64,000 nucleotides of DNA from Sediminihaliea albiluteola (GCF_014077625.1 NZ_JACFXU010000017.1:1-64000); one strand, 5' to 3'. Counted from the stretch's first letter, positions 1 through 9,747 are shown. A program made the numbers and translations. The notes: generated by a model from the sequence alone, not told the origin.

Positions 1-170
1 GCATTGGCATGGGCATACTCCTGATACGGGACAGATGACTCAATCATCACCCTTGTCGGGCGCTGCGTCATCGTCTCGACGGACTAGGTCAGGAAGCCGG
101 GCGCAAACACCGTGGCAGCCCGAGGGCTAGTCCGCTTGGACGATGATGTGGCGCTGAAGGAGGGACTATG
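1..170. other. Left-edge non-coding stretch
   Basis: No complete gene is visible here. One plus frame is open from base 2 to a TAG at 128-130, which could be the tail of an upstream gene, but its composition is not convincing. On the minus strand an AGGAG (bases 18-22) lies 7 nt before an ATG at bases 10-8, so a divergent gene may begin at the very edge. The right end carries AAGGAGGG (157-164), the ribosome binding site of the Rieske oxygenase. Confidence 0.3.
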
Positions 171-1247
171 ATGAGCTCATTCCCTATGATCCGAGGAGTT
201 CCCATGAGTGCAGTAGAAGCATCCAGTCAGTTAGTTGTTGGCGACGCCCCTTGGCCTAAGAATCACTGGTATGTGGCGGCCTATAGCCATGAAATTAGCG
301 ATAAGCCCTTGGCGCGTGAGTTATTGGACACGCCGGTGGTGCTGTTTCGGGACAGCCGCGGCCAGCTCGGTGCCCTGTTTGATCGCTGTCCCCACCGGGG
401 GATGCCCTTCTCTGAAGGGGAAGTGGTGGGCGACGCCCTGCAGTGTCCTTATCACGGCATGGAGTTTGATACCTCGGGTCAGTGCACCCATATCCCCTCC
501 AGCCAGATGATCCCCAAAAGGATGTGTGTCTCGGCTTACCCGGTGCAGGAGCAATATGGCTTGGTGTGGATATGGATGGGTGATCCGGATCAGCTTGGCC
601 CCCTGCCCGACTTAGCGCGCTGGGGCTTTGGCCGAGCCGATTGGCATTGGGAGCCTGCGGTGTGCTTGGAAGTGGCGGCTAACTACTTGCTGCCCTTAGA
701 GAACCTGCTTGATGCCAGCCATATCACCTTCCTACATAAAGGGCAGATCGACCAAGGCTTGGTGGCCTCACACCCCTTTGAGGTGACAGTGAACGGCACT
801 GAGCTGCGTGTAGACCGGGTGCTAGAGAAAGAAAAGCAAAGCCCGCTGACCATGAAGACCTTCGGCTTTAGTGGCAACACTGCGACCCGCTCGATCATTG
901 CCGAGGCCTTTTTACCGGCCTTGTGCGGCATACGGGTGGAAATACGCCCAGACAGCGACCCCGACCAGGCGCCGCAGGTCAACCAACTGGCGGTGGGCAT
1001 CACACCGCGTAACCGCAAGAGCTGCTATCAGTTCACGGCCGTGGCGCAGACCTTCCCCTTTATCAATGAGCAGCGCAACGAGGATTTGCGCAACTTACTG
1101 ATGGAGGATGTGGCGGCGATGGAGAGCATACAGCGGCTACATGAGCGCTTGGCCCCGGACTTGCGTCCGGAGTTTAGCGTCAAGTCCGACGAAGCGGCGA
1201 TGCGGGCACGGCGCATTCTGGCGCGGATGATTGAAGAGGAAGCCTAA
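171..1247 (+). CDS. Rieske [2Fe-2S] non-heme iron oxygenase, alpha subunit type
   Basis: A 358-residue cytosolic oxygenase of the ring-hydroxylating / VanA / PaO-like class, which uses electrons from a separate reductase to insert oxygen into, or demethylate, aromatic or polycyclic substrates. The Rieske cluster motif is complete: CPHRG (C73, H75) and CPYHG (C92, H95). The mononuclear iron motif N178-x2-D181-x2-H184-x4-H189 follows in the catalytic domain. Starts at ATG 168, 171 and 204 are all in frame. I prefer 171 because AGGAGG lies 7 nt upstream, but 204 also has a good GAGGAG. A TonB-dependent receptor follows 127 bp downstream on the same strand, which suggests uptake and oxidation of the same compound. 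No reductase or ferredoxin gene is in view. The substrate cannot be read from the sequence. Confidence 0.85.
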   Translation: MSSFPMIRGVPMSAVEASSQLVVGDAPWPKNHWYVAAYSHEISDKPLARELLDTPVVLFRDSRGQLGALFDRCPHRGMPFSEGEVVGDALQCPYHGMEFDTSGQCTHIPSSQMIPKRMCVSAYPVQEQYGLVWIWMGDPDQLGPLPDLARWGFGRADWHWEPAVCLEVAANYLLPLENLLDASHITFLHKGQIDQGLVASHPFEVTVNGTELRVDRVLEKEKQSPLTMKTFGFSGNTATRSIIAEAFLPALCGIRVEIRPDSDPDQAPQVNQLAVGITPRNRKSCYQFTAVAQTFPFINEQRNEDLRNLLMEDVAAMESIQRLHERLAPDLRPEFSVKSDEAAMRARRILARMIEEEA

Positions 1248-1270
1248 ATAGGGAGGGGCGACAAATAGTT

Positions 1271-1299
1271 TTGACAGTGTAACAATAACTGGCATTAGT
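1271..1299 (+). promoter_or_regulatory. Possible promoter of the TonB-dependent receptor
   Basis: A perfect TTGACA (1271-1276) is followed after 17 bp by ATTAGT (1294-1299), which matches the -10 consensus at only three of six positions. It would give a leader of about 70 nt before the receptor start. The strong -35 with a weak -10 could reflect activator dependence; that is inference. Confidence 0.35.
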
Positions 1300-1374
1300 T
1301 CCCTGTAGTTGTCTGCTGCAGGCTTGCGCCTTGCTGTGCCTGTTTAACTATTTTAATAATTAGGAGTATTTATC

Positions 1375-3678
1375 ATGTGGCAAAAGTTTAGCCGACAGGG
1401 CCTGACTTTAGGAGTCGCCTTAGCCTCGGGCTTGCTAGCTCAAAATCTTAGCGCACAGACACTTGAAGAAGTGATTGTGACGGCTCAAAAGCGCAGTGAG
1501 TCATTGCAGGACACGCCAATATCTATTTCTGCCTATAGCGCTGAAGCCATTGAAAATATGGGCTTGAATAATGTTAGAGATATCGGCCTAGCAACGCCCA
1601 GCTTACAGACACCTAGCTTCCCCACAAGCAGCAATAACCTAGGCTTTTTTATTCGCGGGATTGGTAATGCTGACTCTGGCATCTTGACCAAGGACAACAC
1701 GGTTGGCGTGTACTATGACGGCGTGTACTCCGGTCGCAGCACAGGTGTTTTATCGGATCTGGTAGACCTAGAGCAAGTTGAAATCTTGCGCGGCCCGCAA
1801 GGCACTTTGTACGGCCGTAATACAACCGCAGGTGCGATTAGTTTTACCACCAGAAAACCCAGCGGCGAGCTAAGCCTAGATCAGACCTTCACTATCGGTA
1901 ACATGGGCTATAAACGCTCACTAACTAGCCTTGATCTTCCCGCTGTGGTGGGTGTTAAGCCAAGTGTCTCCGTAGTTCTGACCGAGCGTGACGGCTGGGT
2001 CGATAATGACGGAGCAGGTAAAGTCCCGGGCGGTAAGTACAATGACTACTACCTAGAAGATAAGAAAGGCCTGCGCATTGCCCTGCGCTACGATGAGATC
2101 GAGCGGCTGGTAGTCGATTATGCTTTTGACTATGCCGACATGGATACCACCTCACCTTACTTCCAGTATTCCGGCCCGACAGGTCCGGGAATGAGTATTA
2201 TCGGTGGTGATATTCTGGCCAGTTATAACAAGCGACTCGAGCGAACTTATGATGCCAAAACCGCTCAGCGCCGCGCTTTTTACCTACCGCTGACCAGCAC
2301 CAAGACCCGCGGCCAATCACTGACTGTCAGCTATGACATTAACGATTTTTTGACCTTTAAGTCGATCACTGGCTATCGCGCCTATGATGACGATTTGTCG
2401 CAGAACTTCGCCGATGCCTTTGGTGGCGCTTCTGGCTTGCATGTGAACGCTGTGACGGACTACGAGCAATATACGCAAGAGTTTCAGTTGAGTGGCACTA
2501 CCGAGCGCTGGAAATACGTGGGTGGCCTTTACTACCTTAAGGAAAAGGGCGTTTCGGACGAACAGCACTTCCTCGACCGCGGCTTTGTAGAGACCACGGG
2601 TATTGTTGCGCTAGATAGTAATGGGCCCTGTATTTCAGGCGCCTTCGGCGCCCCGCCACCAGCTTGCAACCTCTTGGACCCGATGTTCTATCCGGCCTAT
2701 TTGGGCGAATTTACGATTGATAGCGAAGTCGAGTCTTATGCTATTTTCGGGCAGGCGACATGGACGCCAGAGATACTTGAAGACCGTTTAGATTTGACCT
2801 TCGGTGCCCGTTATACCGAGGACGACCGCACCGCGATAAGGAGCAATGATGGCTTGCTGTGGAATGCCTTTCCTCCAGGCAAAAACAGCTCAAGTATTGA
2901 TCAACCGGATTGGAGTTTAACAGCAGATTATCGCTGGACTGACGCTATCTCGACCTATATCAAAGCATCGACCGCTTTCCGCTCGGGTGGCTCGAGCCCC
3001 AAAGCTTTGGATTTCTCTGAGACCTTCGATAAAGAAAAGCTGATTAGCTACGAGATGGGCCTAAAGTCGCAGTGGCTTGATAATCGAGTGCGTCTCAACG
3101 CGGCGATTTATCAAACAGAAATTAAGGATGTCATCCTTGATTATCAGCCAGATCCGATCAATCAGCCGAGTATCATCAATGTCTTTAATACAGGTGAGGC
3201 AGAGATCTTAGGCCTGGAAATGGATCTGCTAGTTGCAGTCACTGATAACTTCCAGCTCGGTTTTAACTACGCTTATATTGACTATGACATCAGCGACGCA
3301 GTGTTTCCTGATGGATCTGATCGCAGTGACACCAGCGTCTTAGTTTGGGCCCCTGAACACGCTTATAGCGTGGTGGCAGATTACTACTTCAATCTGCCTA
3401 AGCTCGGTGAGTTAAAAGCGCATCTTAATTACTCCTGGCAAGATGATCAGTACGCCCTAGCTAATACCGACCAAGGTGAGGTAGAGGTACAAGACTACGG
3501 CATGCTAAATGGCCGCATTAGTCTGGACGCTGTTCAAATGCTCGGCGGTGAATGGGAGTTTGCAGTGTGGGCAAAGAACCTGACTGATGAAGACAATGCC
3601 AACTATTTTATTGGTCAGACAGCCAGTACTTACCTGCAGCCAAGAACCTATGGACTGGACCTGCGTCTACGTTACTAG
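1375..3678 (+). CDS. TonB-dependent outer membrane receptor
   Basis: A 767-residue outer-membrane gated porin of the CirA/FecA-like class that imports a scarce ligand using TonB energy. Residues 1-28 form a signal peptide. EEVIVTAQKR (31-40) is the TonB-box region typical of proteobacterial receptors with this N-terminus. The plug domain spans about 45-160 and contains VEILRGPQGTLYGRN (135-149). The remainder is a 22-strand beta-barrel, ending in Leu-Arg-Tyr with the terminal aromatic residue expected for BAM recognition. The start has AGGAG 9 nt upstream. Receptors of this type in marine gammaproteobacteria take up many organic ligands, not only siderophores, and the upstream Rieske oxygenase favours an organic or aromatic substrate (inference). 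A hairpin follows at 3687-3712. Confidence 0.92.
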   Translation: MWQKFSRQGLTLGVALASGLLAQNLSAQTLEEVIVTAQKRSESLQDTPISISAYSAEAIENMGLNNVRDIGLATPSLQTPSFPTSSNNLGFFIRGIGNADSGILTKDNTVGVYYDGVYSGRSTGVLSDLVDLEQVEILRGPQGTLYGRNTTAGAISFTTRKPSGELSLDQTFTIGNMGYKRSLTSLDLPAVVGVKPSVSVVLTERDGWVDNDGAGKVPGGKYNDYYLEDKKGLRIALRYDEIERLVVDYAFDYADMDTTSPYFQYSGPTGPGMSIIGGDILASYNKRLERTYDAKTAQRRAFYLPLTSTKTRGQSLTVSYDINDFLTFKSITGYRAYDDDLSQNFADAFGGASGLHVNAVTDYEQYTQEFQLSGTTERWKYVGGLYYLKEKGVSDEQHFLDRGFVETTGIVALDSNGPCISGAFGAPPPACNLLDPMFYPAYLGEFTIDSEVESYAIFGQATWTPEILEDRLDLTFGARYTEDDRTAIRSNDGLLWNAFPPGKNSSSIDQPDWSLTADYRWTDAISTYIKASTAFRSGGSSPKALDFSETFDKEKLISYEMGLKSQWLDNRVRLNAAIYQTEIKDVILDYQPDPINQPSIINVFNTGEAEILGLEMDLLVAVTDNFQLGFNYAYIDYDISDAVFPDGSDRSDTSVLVWAPEHAYSVVADYYFNLPKLGELKAHLNYSWQDDQYALANTDQGEVEVQDYGMLNGRISLDAVQMLGGEWEFAVWAKNLTDEDNANYFIGQTASTYLQPRTYGLDLRLRY

Positions 3679-3686
3679 CCTTTGCG

Positions 3687-3712
3687 CTGGACTGAGCGCT
3701 AGCTCAGTCCAG
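3687..3712. terminator. Hairpin between convergent TonB receptor and rmuC
   Basis: CTGGACTGAG and CTCAGTCCAG form a perfect 10-bp stem (11 bp if C697/G702 pair) around a short loop. Neither side is followed by a T-tract. It may protect 3' ends or act with Rho rather than terminate intrinsically. Confidence 0.45.
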
Positions 3713-3744
3713 ACCTCGCTGAATACTCAGTAAGATCCGCTGGA

Positions 3745-5058
3745 TTATGGTTTTGCTGCCCTAGGCGGGTGCTCCTTAATCGTGAGGCGATCCTGTTCCA
3801 GTTCCTGGTGCAGGGGTTCTAGGTCGGGCATATTTTTGTTGGCTGTGTTGGATAGCTGGCCGAAGCGCTCGACCTTGCCCTGAAGCCCCTGCTTCCCAAT
3901 CAGTGCTCTGACCGCATCATTATAGTGGTTCCCAGTCGTAGCTAAGCTGCCGCCTAAGCGCTGTAAGCGCTCAGCCAGGAGGCAGACTTGATTGTAGATT
4001 TCTCCAGCACGGGTACTGATTTCCCGAGCTTCACGATTACTGTTTTCCACCATCCACAGGTTGCATACAGTGCGCATCACTGGCATCAGGGTGGTATGCG
4101 AGACCAGAATAATGCCTTTCTCAAAACCGTAGTTAAATAGCTCGTGCTTATGCCGCATTGCCTCGATGTAAGCCGGCTCAATCGGCATAAACATCAACAC
4201 AAAATCTGGGCTCACTAATTGCGGTAAGTGGGCGTAGTCTTTGCTGGCTAGGTCATCTATGTGGCGTTTGACCGCTGCCACGTGGGCATTCAAAGCGGCT
4301 TCTCGGCTTTGATCGTCTGCTGCTGTTACGGCCCGTTCGTAGTCCACTAGTGAGACTTTGCTGTCGATCACTATGTGCTTGCCGTTAGGCAATAGGATGA
4401 GGAAGTCGGGCAGTTTGCGCTTGCCCTCTCCGTCACGGAAAGAGGCCTGAGTTTGGTAGTGCACCCCTGCCTCAAGGCCGGCCAATTGCAAGCTGCGCTC
4501 GAGTTGTGCTTCGCCCCAGTTGCCGGTGGTCTTTTTGTCGCCTTTTAAGGCGGCGCTGAGGTTGCTAGCCTGCTCATTCATTTGCAAGCCGATGTCTAAG
4601 ACCTTGTGTAACTCAGCCTCTAGCTTGGCTTGGCCCTGGACAGATTCAGTATGCACACGGTCGATGCGCTGTTGAAAGCCAGTGATTTGCTCACGAAAGG
4701 GGCGTAGAAGGGATTCCAGAGAGCTTTGGCTGCTGTGTTTAAAGTGTTCGCTGCGCTGTTCAAAAATCTTATGGGCGAGGTTTTCAAACTCACGATTTAG
4801 TTCAGCTTTGTGGGCATCAACTTGCCCTAGCTGTTCCCGGTGACGCTGCTCCTGCTGACGCAGTCTTTCTTGTAAGCGGCTGTGCTCGTTTTGAAGTGCC
4901 TGATAATGCTGTTTAAGCTTAGATAATTGCTCTGTTTGTCGCAGGCGTGATCGCTGTTGATAACGCAGGCGCTGTAATAAAAATGCCACAGCGGCCAAGC
5001 ACAGGCCCAGTATTAAAGCAGCAGCGCTAAAAAGCCACTGTTGTTGAGAAAATTCCAT
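3745..5058 (-). CDS. rmuC: DNA recombination protein RmuC
   Basis: A 437-residue RmuC-family protein. RmuC limits sequence inversions at short inverted repeats and is thought to act as a nuclease. An N-terminal membrane helix (about 11-28) is followed by a Gln/Arg-rich coiled coil (30-135) and the RmuC domain (about 140-425). PD at 217-218 and DSK at 232-234 look like a PD-(D/E)xK nuclease core, and the family-typical NWGEAQLE lies at 180-187. The length is usual for the family. It converges with the upstream receptor and shares its strand with gmhB and glyS, but a gap of about 80 bp to gmhB leaves operon membership open. Confidence 0.9.
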   Translation of the reverse strand: MEFSQQQWLFSAAALILGLCLAAVAFLLQRLRYQQRSRLRQTEQLSKLKQHYQALQNEHSRLQERLRQQEQRHREQLGQVDAHKAELNREFENLAHKIFEQRSEHFKHSSQSSLESLLRPFREQITGFQQRIDRVHTESVQGQAKLEAELHKVLDIGLQMNEQASNLSAALKGDKKTTGNWGEAQLERSLQLAGLEAGVHYQTQASFRDGEGKRKLPDFLILLPNGKHIVIDSKVSLVDYERAVTAADDQSREAALNAHVAAVKRHIDDLASKDYAHLPQLVSPDFVLMFMPIEPAYIEAMRHKHELFNYGFEKGIILVSHTTLMPVMRTVCNLWMVENSNREAREISTRAGEIYNQVCLLAERLQRLGGSLATTGNHYNDAVRALIGKQGLQGKVERFGQLSNTANKNMPDLEPLHQELEQDRLTIKEHPPRAAKP

Positions 5059-5138
5059 AGTTCATCCCAGCCTTAAGGGCACAGTGTACTGTAGCCTTCG
5101 CCAGAGTGCAGAGCACAGGGCGGAGGTCGATCCTTACT

Positions 5139-5720
5139 CTAGCTTGCTTGGTGTTGCGCAATAATGGCGGCAGCGGCAGCAGCGAGGTCGCGGTGTACGG
5201 GGATTGCAGATGGCTTATCGAGTCCTAGTGTGTCGCCTGACACATCTTGTTGTAGCTGTGACAGGGTGCCCTGCCCCTTGCCTGTCGTGACTAGCATTGG
5301 GCGGCACTGGGCGTGCTCCGCTGCCTGTAGGTCTTTGAGACTATCCCCGATAAACCAGGCACCGCTGACCGAAGTATCAAGCTCAGCTTCGATAGTTCGC
5401 AGCAGGCCGGTACCGGGTTTGCGACAGTCGCAGCCCTCATCCGGGGTGTGCGGACAGTAAGCTATACAGGCGATAGAGCCGCCCGCTTCCTCGACCAGCA
5501 GGCGCAGCTTTTCGTGCATGGCTTCGAGGGCTTCGAGATCAAAATAGCCCCGTCCTAGTCCGGACTGGTTGGTGGCTATGGCGATCTCAAAGCCGGCTTG
5601 GCAGAGCTGGGCAATCGCTTCGATACTGCCGGGAATCGGCTGCCATTGCTCCGCTGAGCGAATATAGTCATCGCTGTCCTGGTTAATAACACCGTCCCGG
5701 TCAAGAATCAGTAAGTTCAT
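5139..5720 (-). CDS. gmhB: D-glycero-beta-D-manno-heptose-1,7-bisphosphate 7-phosphatase
   Basis: A 193-residue HAD-superfamily phosphatase that removes the C7 phosphate of heptose 1,7-bisphosphate on the way to ADP-heptose, the donor for the LPS inner core. HAD motif I is DRDGV (nucleophile D7, acid D9), motif II is T50-N51, and motif IV is GDSLKD (125-130). The GmhB-specific zinc site is present as C89, H91, C97 and C99, followed by K101. The start codon lies 5 bp after the glyS stop, so it is probably co-transcribed with glyQS. Its pathway partners waaF and waaC are about 50 kb away in this window. Confidence 0.95.
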   Translation of the reverse strand: MNLLILDRDGVINQDSDDYIRSAEQWQPIPGSIEAIAQLCQAGFEIAIATNQSGLGRGYFDLEALEAMHEKLRLLVEEAGGSIACIAYCPHTPDEGCDCRKPGTGLLRTIEAELDTSVSGAWFIGDSLKDLQAAEHAQCRPMLVTTGKGQGTLSQLQQDVSGDTLGLDKPSAIPVHRDLAAAAAAIIAQHQAS

Positions 5721-5725
5721 GCTGA

Positions 5726-7804
5726 CTACTTGCTCACGACTAGCTGAGAAATATCGGCCACCTGCAAAAACAGGCCGCGCAGCTGCTGCAGCAGGTTTAG
5801 GCGGTTGCTTCGCAGTTGTGGGTCCTCGGCGTTGACCATGACCTCATCAAAGAAGGCATCCACCGCTGTGCGTAAGCCCGCTAAGGTGGCCAAGGCTTCA
5901 GCGTATGACTCTGATTTTAGATAGGCAGCACTTTTCTCGCCCAAGCTGTTCATTTGTTTCGCGAGCTCTTTTTCTTGCGGCTCTACAAGTAAGTCAGCGC
6001 TAACTTCGCCGAAACTGTAATCATCCTCAAGCTTGCCCAGTATATTGGCGACCCGTTTATTAGCGGCGGCCAGTGCGCTGGCTTCAGGCAGCTGCATAAA
6101 ATCATTGACTGCGTGTACGCGGTGCTGGATATCCAGCGGCCGACTTGGGTCAGTTGCAGCGACTGCGCGGAACACCTCTACAGGGATGGACTCCTCCTCG
6201 TACCAAGCCCGGAAGCGTTCGAGCATATAGCTCAGCACCTGTTCACAGGTCTCCTCAGCCAGCAGGCCTTCGGGGTACTGTGCTGCCGCTAATGACAGGC
6301 AGTCACGGAGATCTAGGTCATGCTCTTTTTCTACCAAGATGCGCAGCACCGATAAGGAAGCCCGGCGCAGAGCGAAGGGGTCCTTGGAGCCGGTCGGTGG
6401 CTGGCCAATGCCAAAAATACCCACCAGAGTATCTAAGCGGTCGGCTAGTCCTAGGGCAGCAGAGCTGAGATTGTCCGGCAGCTTGTCTCCGGAGTAGCGC
6501 GGCCAATACTGCTGCAGCTGAGCGGCAGCCACTTCCTCTGTTTCACCATCGTGGGCGGCATAGTAGGAGCCAGCGATACCCTGCATATCAGGGAACTCCA
6601 GTACCATTTCTGTGACCAGGTCGGTTTTGCTCAACAGCGCCGCTCTAGCGGCCTGCTGGGGGTCACCACCTAAACGCTCAGCCAGTGCCCCCGCTAAGTG
6701 CTCCAAGCGGCGGGACTTTTCGGCCACCGTGCCCAGCTGCTGTTGGAAGATAATCTTATCGAGCTGCGGCAAGCGGCTCTCAAGACTGGACTTTTTGTCT
6801 GTTTCGAAAAAGAAAGCAGCATCAGCTAGTCGCGGGCGGATGACGCGCTCGTTTCCGTCGATCACCTGGATCGGGTCTTCGGACTCGATATTGCTGATGG
6901 TGATGAAGTTGGGCAGCAGCTGACCATCGCTATCGAGTAAGTGAAAGTATTTTTGGTGTTCCTTCATGGAGGACACCAGTGCTTCCGCGGGCACACTCAG
7001 AAAACGTTTTTCAAAGCTACCGGTAAGGGCTACTGGCCATTCTACGAGCCCAGTGACTTCGTCCAATAGCTCGGGATCAATAACAGCCTCGGCCTTGAGT
7101 GCGCTGGCCTCAATGGCGATTTGCTCGCGAATCATCTGCTGTCGCTGCTCAAAATCGGCGACAACTTTGGCATCGGCTAAAGCCTGGGGGTAATCCTCGG
7201 GGCGAGATAAGACGATGTCGCCGCGACTGTGGAAACGGTGTCCGCGGGTGACATTGCCGGTAGCTAAGCCAAGGACTTCTCCGTGCTCGCAGTTGTCGCC
7301 AAGCATTGCGACCACCCAGTGCACCGGGCGTACAAACTCCACTCGGCTGGCACCCCAACGCATGCGTTTAGCAATAGGCAGCTGCTTGATACTGTCATTG
7401 ATAATGGTGTTTATGCTGTCAGCGGCGGCGGCACCAGACACACTTTGGCGCAGGCCCAAGCGCGGGCCCTTGGGGGTGTCGATGCTTTCTAGCTGCTCCG
7501 GTGTAACACCTTGCTTGCGCGCGAAGCCGGCTGCAGCGGGAGTCCATTGCCCCTCTGCGTCTTTGGCGCGATCCACCGGGGGCCCCAGAGCTTCAAGGGT
7601 TTTGTCCGGCGCTTGTAAGGCAACTTCTGCGATCAAAACTGCCAGGCGGCGGGGGCTGGCAAACCAGCGTACTTCACCGTGGCTGAGTTCTCTTTGCTGC
7701 AGACCATCGACAATGCCGTCGCGGAAGGCCAAGGCCAACTCTTTCAAGTTTTTCGGGGGCAGCTCTTCAGTCCCCAGTTCAATCAATAGGGTCTCAGTGC
7801 TCAT
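5726..7804 (-). CDS. glyS: Glycyl-tRNA synthetase beta subunit
   Basis: A 692-residue beta chain of the bacterial alpha2-beta2 glycyl-tRNA synthetase. It carries the tRNA-recognition modules, including the C-terminal anticodon-binding region. The opening [15 protein letters not shown] (6-20) is the family signature, and the length is typical (about 690). The ATG overlaps the glyQ stop by 4 bp, the usual translational coupling of this pair, and gmhB follows 5 bp after its end. A long open frame on the opposite strand (7215-7943) is a codon-bias shadow. Confidence 0.97.
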   Translation of the reverse strand: MSTETLLIELGTEELPPKNLKELALAFRDGIVDGLQQRELSHGEVRWFASPRRLAVLIAEVALQAPDKTLEALGPPVDRAKDAEGQWTPAAAGFARKQGVTPEQLESIDTPKGPRLGLRQSVSGAAAADSINTIINDSIKQLPIAKRMRWGASRVEFVRPVHWVVAMLGDNCEHGEVLGLATGNVTRGHRFHSRGDIVLSRPEDYPQALADAKVVADFEQRQQMIREQIAIEASALKAEAVIDPELLDEVTGLVEWPVALTGSFEKRFLSVPAEALVSSMKEHQKYFHLLDSDGQLLPNFITISNIESEDPIQVIDGNERVIRPRLADAAFFFETDKKSSLESRLPQLDKIIFQQQLGTVAEKSRRLEHLAGALAERLGGDPQQAARAALLSKTDLVTEMVLEFPDMQGIAGSYYAAHDGETEEVAAAQLQQYWPRYSGDKLPDNLSSAALGLADRLDTLVGIFGIGQPPTGSKDPFALRRASLSVLRILVEKEHDLDLRDCLSLAAAQYPEGLLAEETCEQVLSYMLERFRAWYEEESIPVEVFRAVAATDPSRPLDIQHRVHAVNDFMQLPEASALAAANKRVANILGKLEDDYSFGEVSADLLVEPQEKELAKQMNSLGEKSAAYLKSESYAEALATLAGLRTAVDAFFDEVMVNAEDPQLRSNRLNLLQQLRGLFLQVADISQLVVSK

Positions 7805-8757
7805 GCTGTTTCATTCTCCGCCTGTAACTTGTCTAGCGCTTCTTGGCGCAGGGAGGCTTCTGCCATTGGAAAGCCCATATCTGCCCGTGTTTGCAGATAA
7901 GATTGGGCGACAGCGCGGGCCAGGGTCCGGACACGCAGGATAAAGCGCTGTCGTTCGGTGACAGAAATAGCATTGCGCGCATCGAGTAGGTTGAAGGTGT
8001 GAGAGGCCTTCATCACCATTTCATAAGCTGGCAGTGACAGGTTTTTTTCGGTCAGGCGCAAAGCTTCTTTTTCATAGTGGTCAAACTGGGCAAACAGAAA
8101 GTCCGTATCGGCTTCTTCAAAGTTATAGCGTGACTGCTCTACCTCATTTTGATGAAACACATCGCCATAAGTGACTTTGCCGCCGGGGCCATCAGTCCAA
8201 ATCAGATCATAGATACTATCGACGCCCTGTAAGTACATGGCGATGCGCTCAAGGCCATAGGTAATCTCACCGGTAACCGGGTAGCACTCAAGGCCGCCGG
8301 CCTGTTGGAAATAGGTAAACTGGGTCACTTCCATGCCGTTGAGCCACACTTCCCAGCCCAGGCCCCAAGCGCCTAGTGTAGGAGATTCCCAGTTATCTTC
8401 GACAAAGCGTATATCGTGGATGGCACTATCGATACCTAGGGCACTAAGGGAGTCAAGGTAGAGCTGTTGGAAGTGGGCTGGGGAGGGCTTCATCACCACT
8501 TGGAACTGGTAGTAATGCTGAAGACGGTTGGGATTGTCGCCGTAGCGCCCATCAGTCGGGCGCCGGCTGGGCTGTACATAGGCGGCATTCCAGTTTTCCG
8601 GACCCACTGCGCGCAGGAAGGTGGCAGGATGGAAAGTGCCTGCGCCTACCTCCATGTCCAAGGGTTGCAGGACAACACAGCCTTGTTCGGCCCAGTATTG
8701 TTGCAAGCGAAGGATGAGTTCCTGAAATGTCAGCGTTTTCGGCTGTTGCTGCGACAC
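7801..8757 (-). CDS. glyQ: Glycyl-tRNA synthetase alpha subunit
   Basis: A 318-residue catalytic alpha chain of the tetrameric glycyl-tRNA synthetase, activating glycine with ATP. Recognisable class II blocks include [17 protein letters not shown] near the N-terminus and the [14 protein letters not shown] segment. The frame opens at an ATG at 8790, but I choose GTG 8755-8757: it is preceded by AGGTG with 5 nt spacing and yields the N-terminus [11 protein letters not shown] typical of the family, while the upstream extension is not conserved-looking. It is divergent from the lpxL-like gene, with promoter elements between them. Confidence 0.96.
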   Translation of the reverse strand: MSQQQPKTLTFQELILRLQQYWAEQGCVVLQPLDMEVGAGTFHPATFLRAVGPENWNAAYVQPSRRPTDGRYGDNPNRLQHYYQFQVVMKPSPAHFQQLYLDSLSALGIDSAIHDIRFVEDNWESPTLGAWGLGWEVWLNGMEVTQFTYFQQAGGLECYPVTGEITYGLERIAMYLQGVDSIYDLIWTDGPGGKVTYGDVFHQNEVEQSRYNFEEADTDFLFAQFDHYEKEALRLTEKNLSLPAYEMVMKASHTFNLLDARNAISVTERQRFILRVRTLARAVAQSYLQTRADMGFPMAEASLRQEALDKLQAENETA

Positions 8758-8792
8758 GGTTTCACCTGTGATCTGGTTGCAAAAAGCCAACT

Positions 8793-8798
8793 ATTATA
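8793..8798 (-). promoter_or_regulatory. -10 box of glyQS-gmhB
   Basis: A perfect TATAAT on the minus strand lies about 35 nt before the chosen glyQ GTG. No good -35 is visible at 16-18 bp. The position also argues for the downstream GTG start, because the ATG at 8790 would leave almost no leader. Confidence 0.5.
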
Positions 8799-8814
8799 CA
8801 GGCTCTTTAGTCGG

Positions 8815-8820
8815 CATAAT
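8815..8820 (+). promoter_or_regulatory. Possible -10 box of the lpxL-like gene
   Basis: CATAAT, a five-of-six match to the -10 consensus, lies 33 nt before the ATG at 8854 and faces away from the glyQ promoter. The -35 region is weak. Confidence 0.4.
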
Positions 8821-8853
8821 ACGCGCTTTCGTCGGCAGTATCGGGATTCCGCT

Positions 8854-9747
8854 ATGGATCAGATCAAAGCCTTGATTATTAAGGCGTTGATGCATGTTTG
8901 TGCCTACCTGCCACTGGCGGTAGTGCGCGCCTTAGGGCGCTTAGCCGGGGCGCTGTATTGGCCCTTTGGGGGGCGCAGTAAACGTGTGACGCTGCGCAAT
9001 ATTGAGTTGGCCTTCCCTCAGTTAAGCCACAGTGAGCAGCAGCGTTTGGCGCGTCGAAGCTTGCAAGCTACCGCTGAGCTAGCGGCGGAAATGGGCCACG
9101 TCTGGCTGCGCAGCTGGGAGCACGTCAAAAAACACATTGTGCGGGTGGAGGGTGCCGAGCTAGTACAAGATGCCTTAGCAAGTGGCCGCGGAGTGATCGC
9201 TCTGGCACCTCATCTGGGCAATTGGGAAGTCGTTGGCTTGCATCTGGCGACTCTTGGCCCTACGGTTTCGCTCTATGAGCCCCCTAAATTATCGAGCTTG
9301 GGTCCCATGATCGAGCGCTCGCGTCAGCGCAGTGGCGGCACCTTGGTGCCCACCAATAGTCGCGGTTTGGCACGTTTGCTGAAAAGTGTTCGCGGCGGCC
9401 ACATCTCCGGGATATTGCCCGATCAGTGCCCGGCGGAAGAGGGCTCTGGTTTGAATGTGGAGTTCATGGGCACGCCCTGTTTCACAGGCGTGTTGGCCAG
9501 TAATATGATTCGCCGCACCGCTGCGGTCGCTGTGTTTTGTGTCGCCGAGCGTGTCAAAGGTGGCTTTGCAGTGCGTTATATGCCGGTGGAGGATGACTTG
9601 TACGACGAGGACCTCGCGACCTCTCTGGCCGCGCTTAACCGGGGGGTTGAGCAATGCTTGCTGCCCTGTCCAGAGCAATATCAGTGGGAGTACAAGCGAT
9701 TTAGAGTGCGTCCTAAAAATGGCCCCGGCGTCTACGCAGACTGCTAA
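8854..9747 (+). CDS. Lipid A biosynthesis lauroyl/myristoyl acyltransferase (LpxL/HtrB family)
   Basis: A 297-residue inner-membrane acyltransferase predicted to add a secondary acyl chain to Kdo-lipid A or its precursor. The catalytic HxxxxE box is HLGNWE (H120, E125). An N-terminal hydrophobic segment (about 6-38) anchors it, and LPDQ occurs further on, as in the family. The long frame opens at 8467, but that part lies inside glyQ; the ATG at 8854 gives the normal length. It sits beside glyQS as the LpxL homologue does in Pseudomonas. Whether it acts at the 2 or 2' position, and with which chain, cannot be read here. Confidence 0.88.
   Translation: MDQIKALIIKALMHVCAYLPLAVVRALGRLAGALYWPFGGRSKRVTLRNIELAFPQLSHSEQQRLARRSLQATAELAAEMGHVWLRSWEHVKKHIVRVEGAELVQDALASGRGVIALAPHLGNWEVVGLHLATLGPTVSLYEPPKLSSLGPMIERSRQRSGGTLVPTNSRGLARLLKSVRGGHISGILPDQCPAEEGSGLNVEFMGTPCFTGVLASNMIRRTAAVAVFCVAERVKGGFAVRYMPVEDDLYDEDLATSLAALNRGVEQCLLPCPEQYQWEYKRFRVRPKNGPGVYADC

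Noticed and set aside
2-130. Open frame at the left edge ending in TAG at 128-130
   Set aside because: Could be a tail of an upstream gene, but there is no start in view, no family resemblance, and a Ser/Arg-rich composition unlike its neighbours.
7215-7943. Long plus-strand open frame (242 codons) opposite glyS and glyQ
   Set aside because: Lies wholly antisense to two certain genes; Ser/Arg/Pro-rich shadow composition; no ribosome binding site or recognised motif.
8758-8790. Upstream ATG for glyQ
   Set aside because: The extra 11 residues are not family-like; the GTG at 8755-8757 has a good ribosome binding site and the -10 box leaves no room for a leader before 8790.
8467-8853. Upstream extension of the lpxL-like frame
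   Set aside because: This part overlaps glyQ codons antisense; the family N-terminus begins at ATG 8854.
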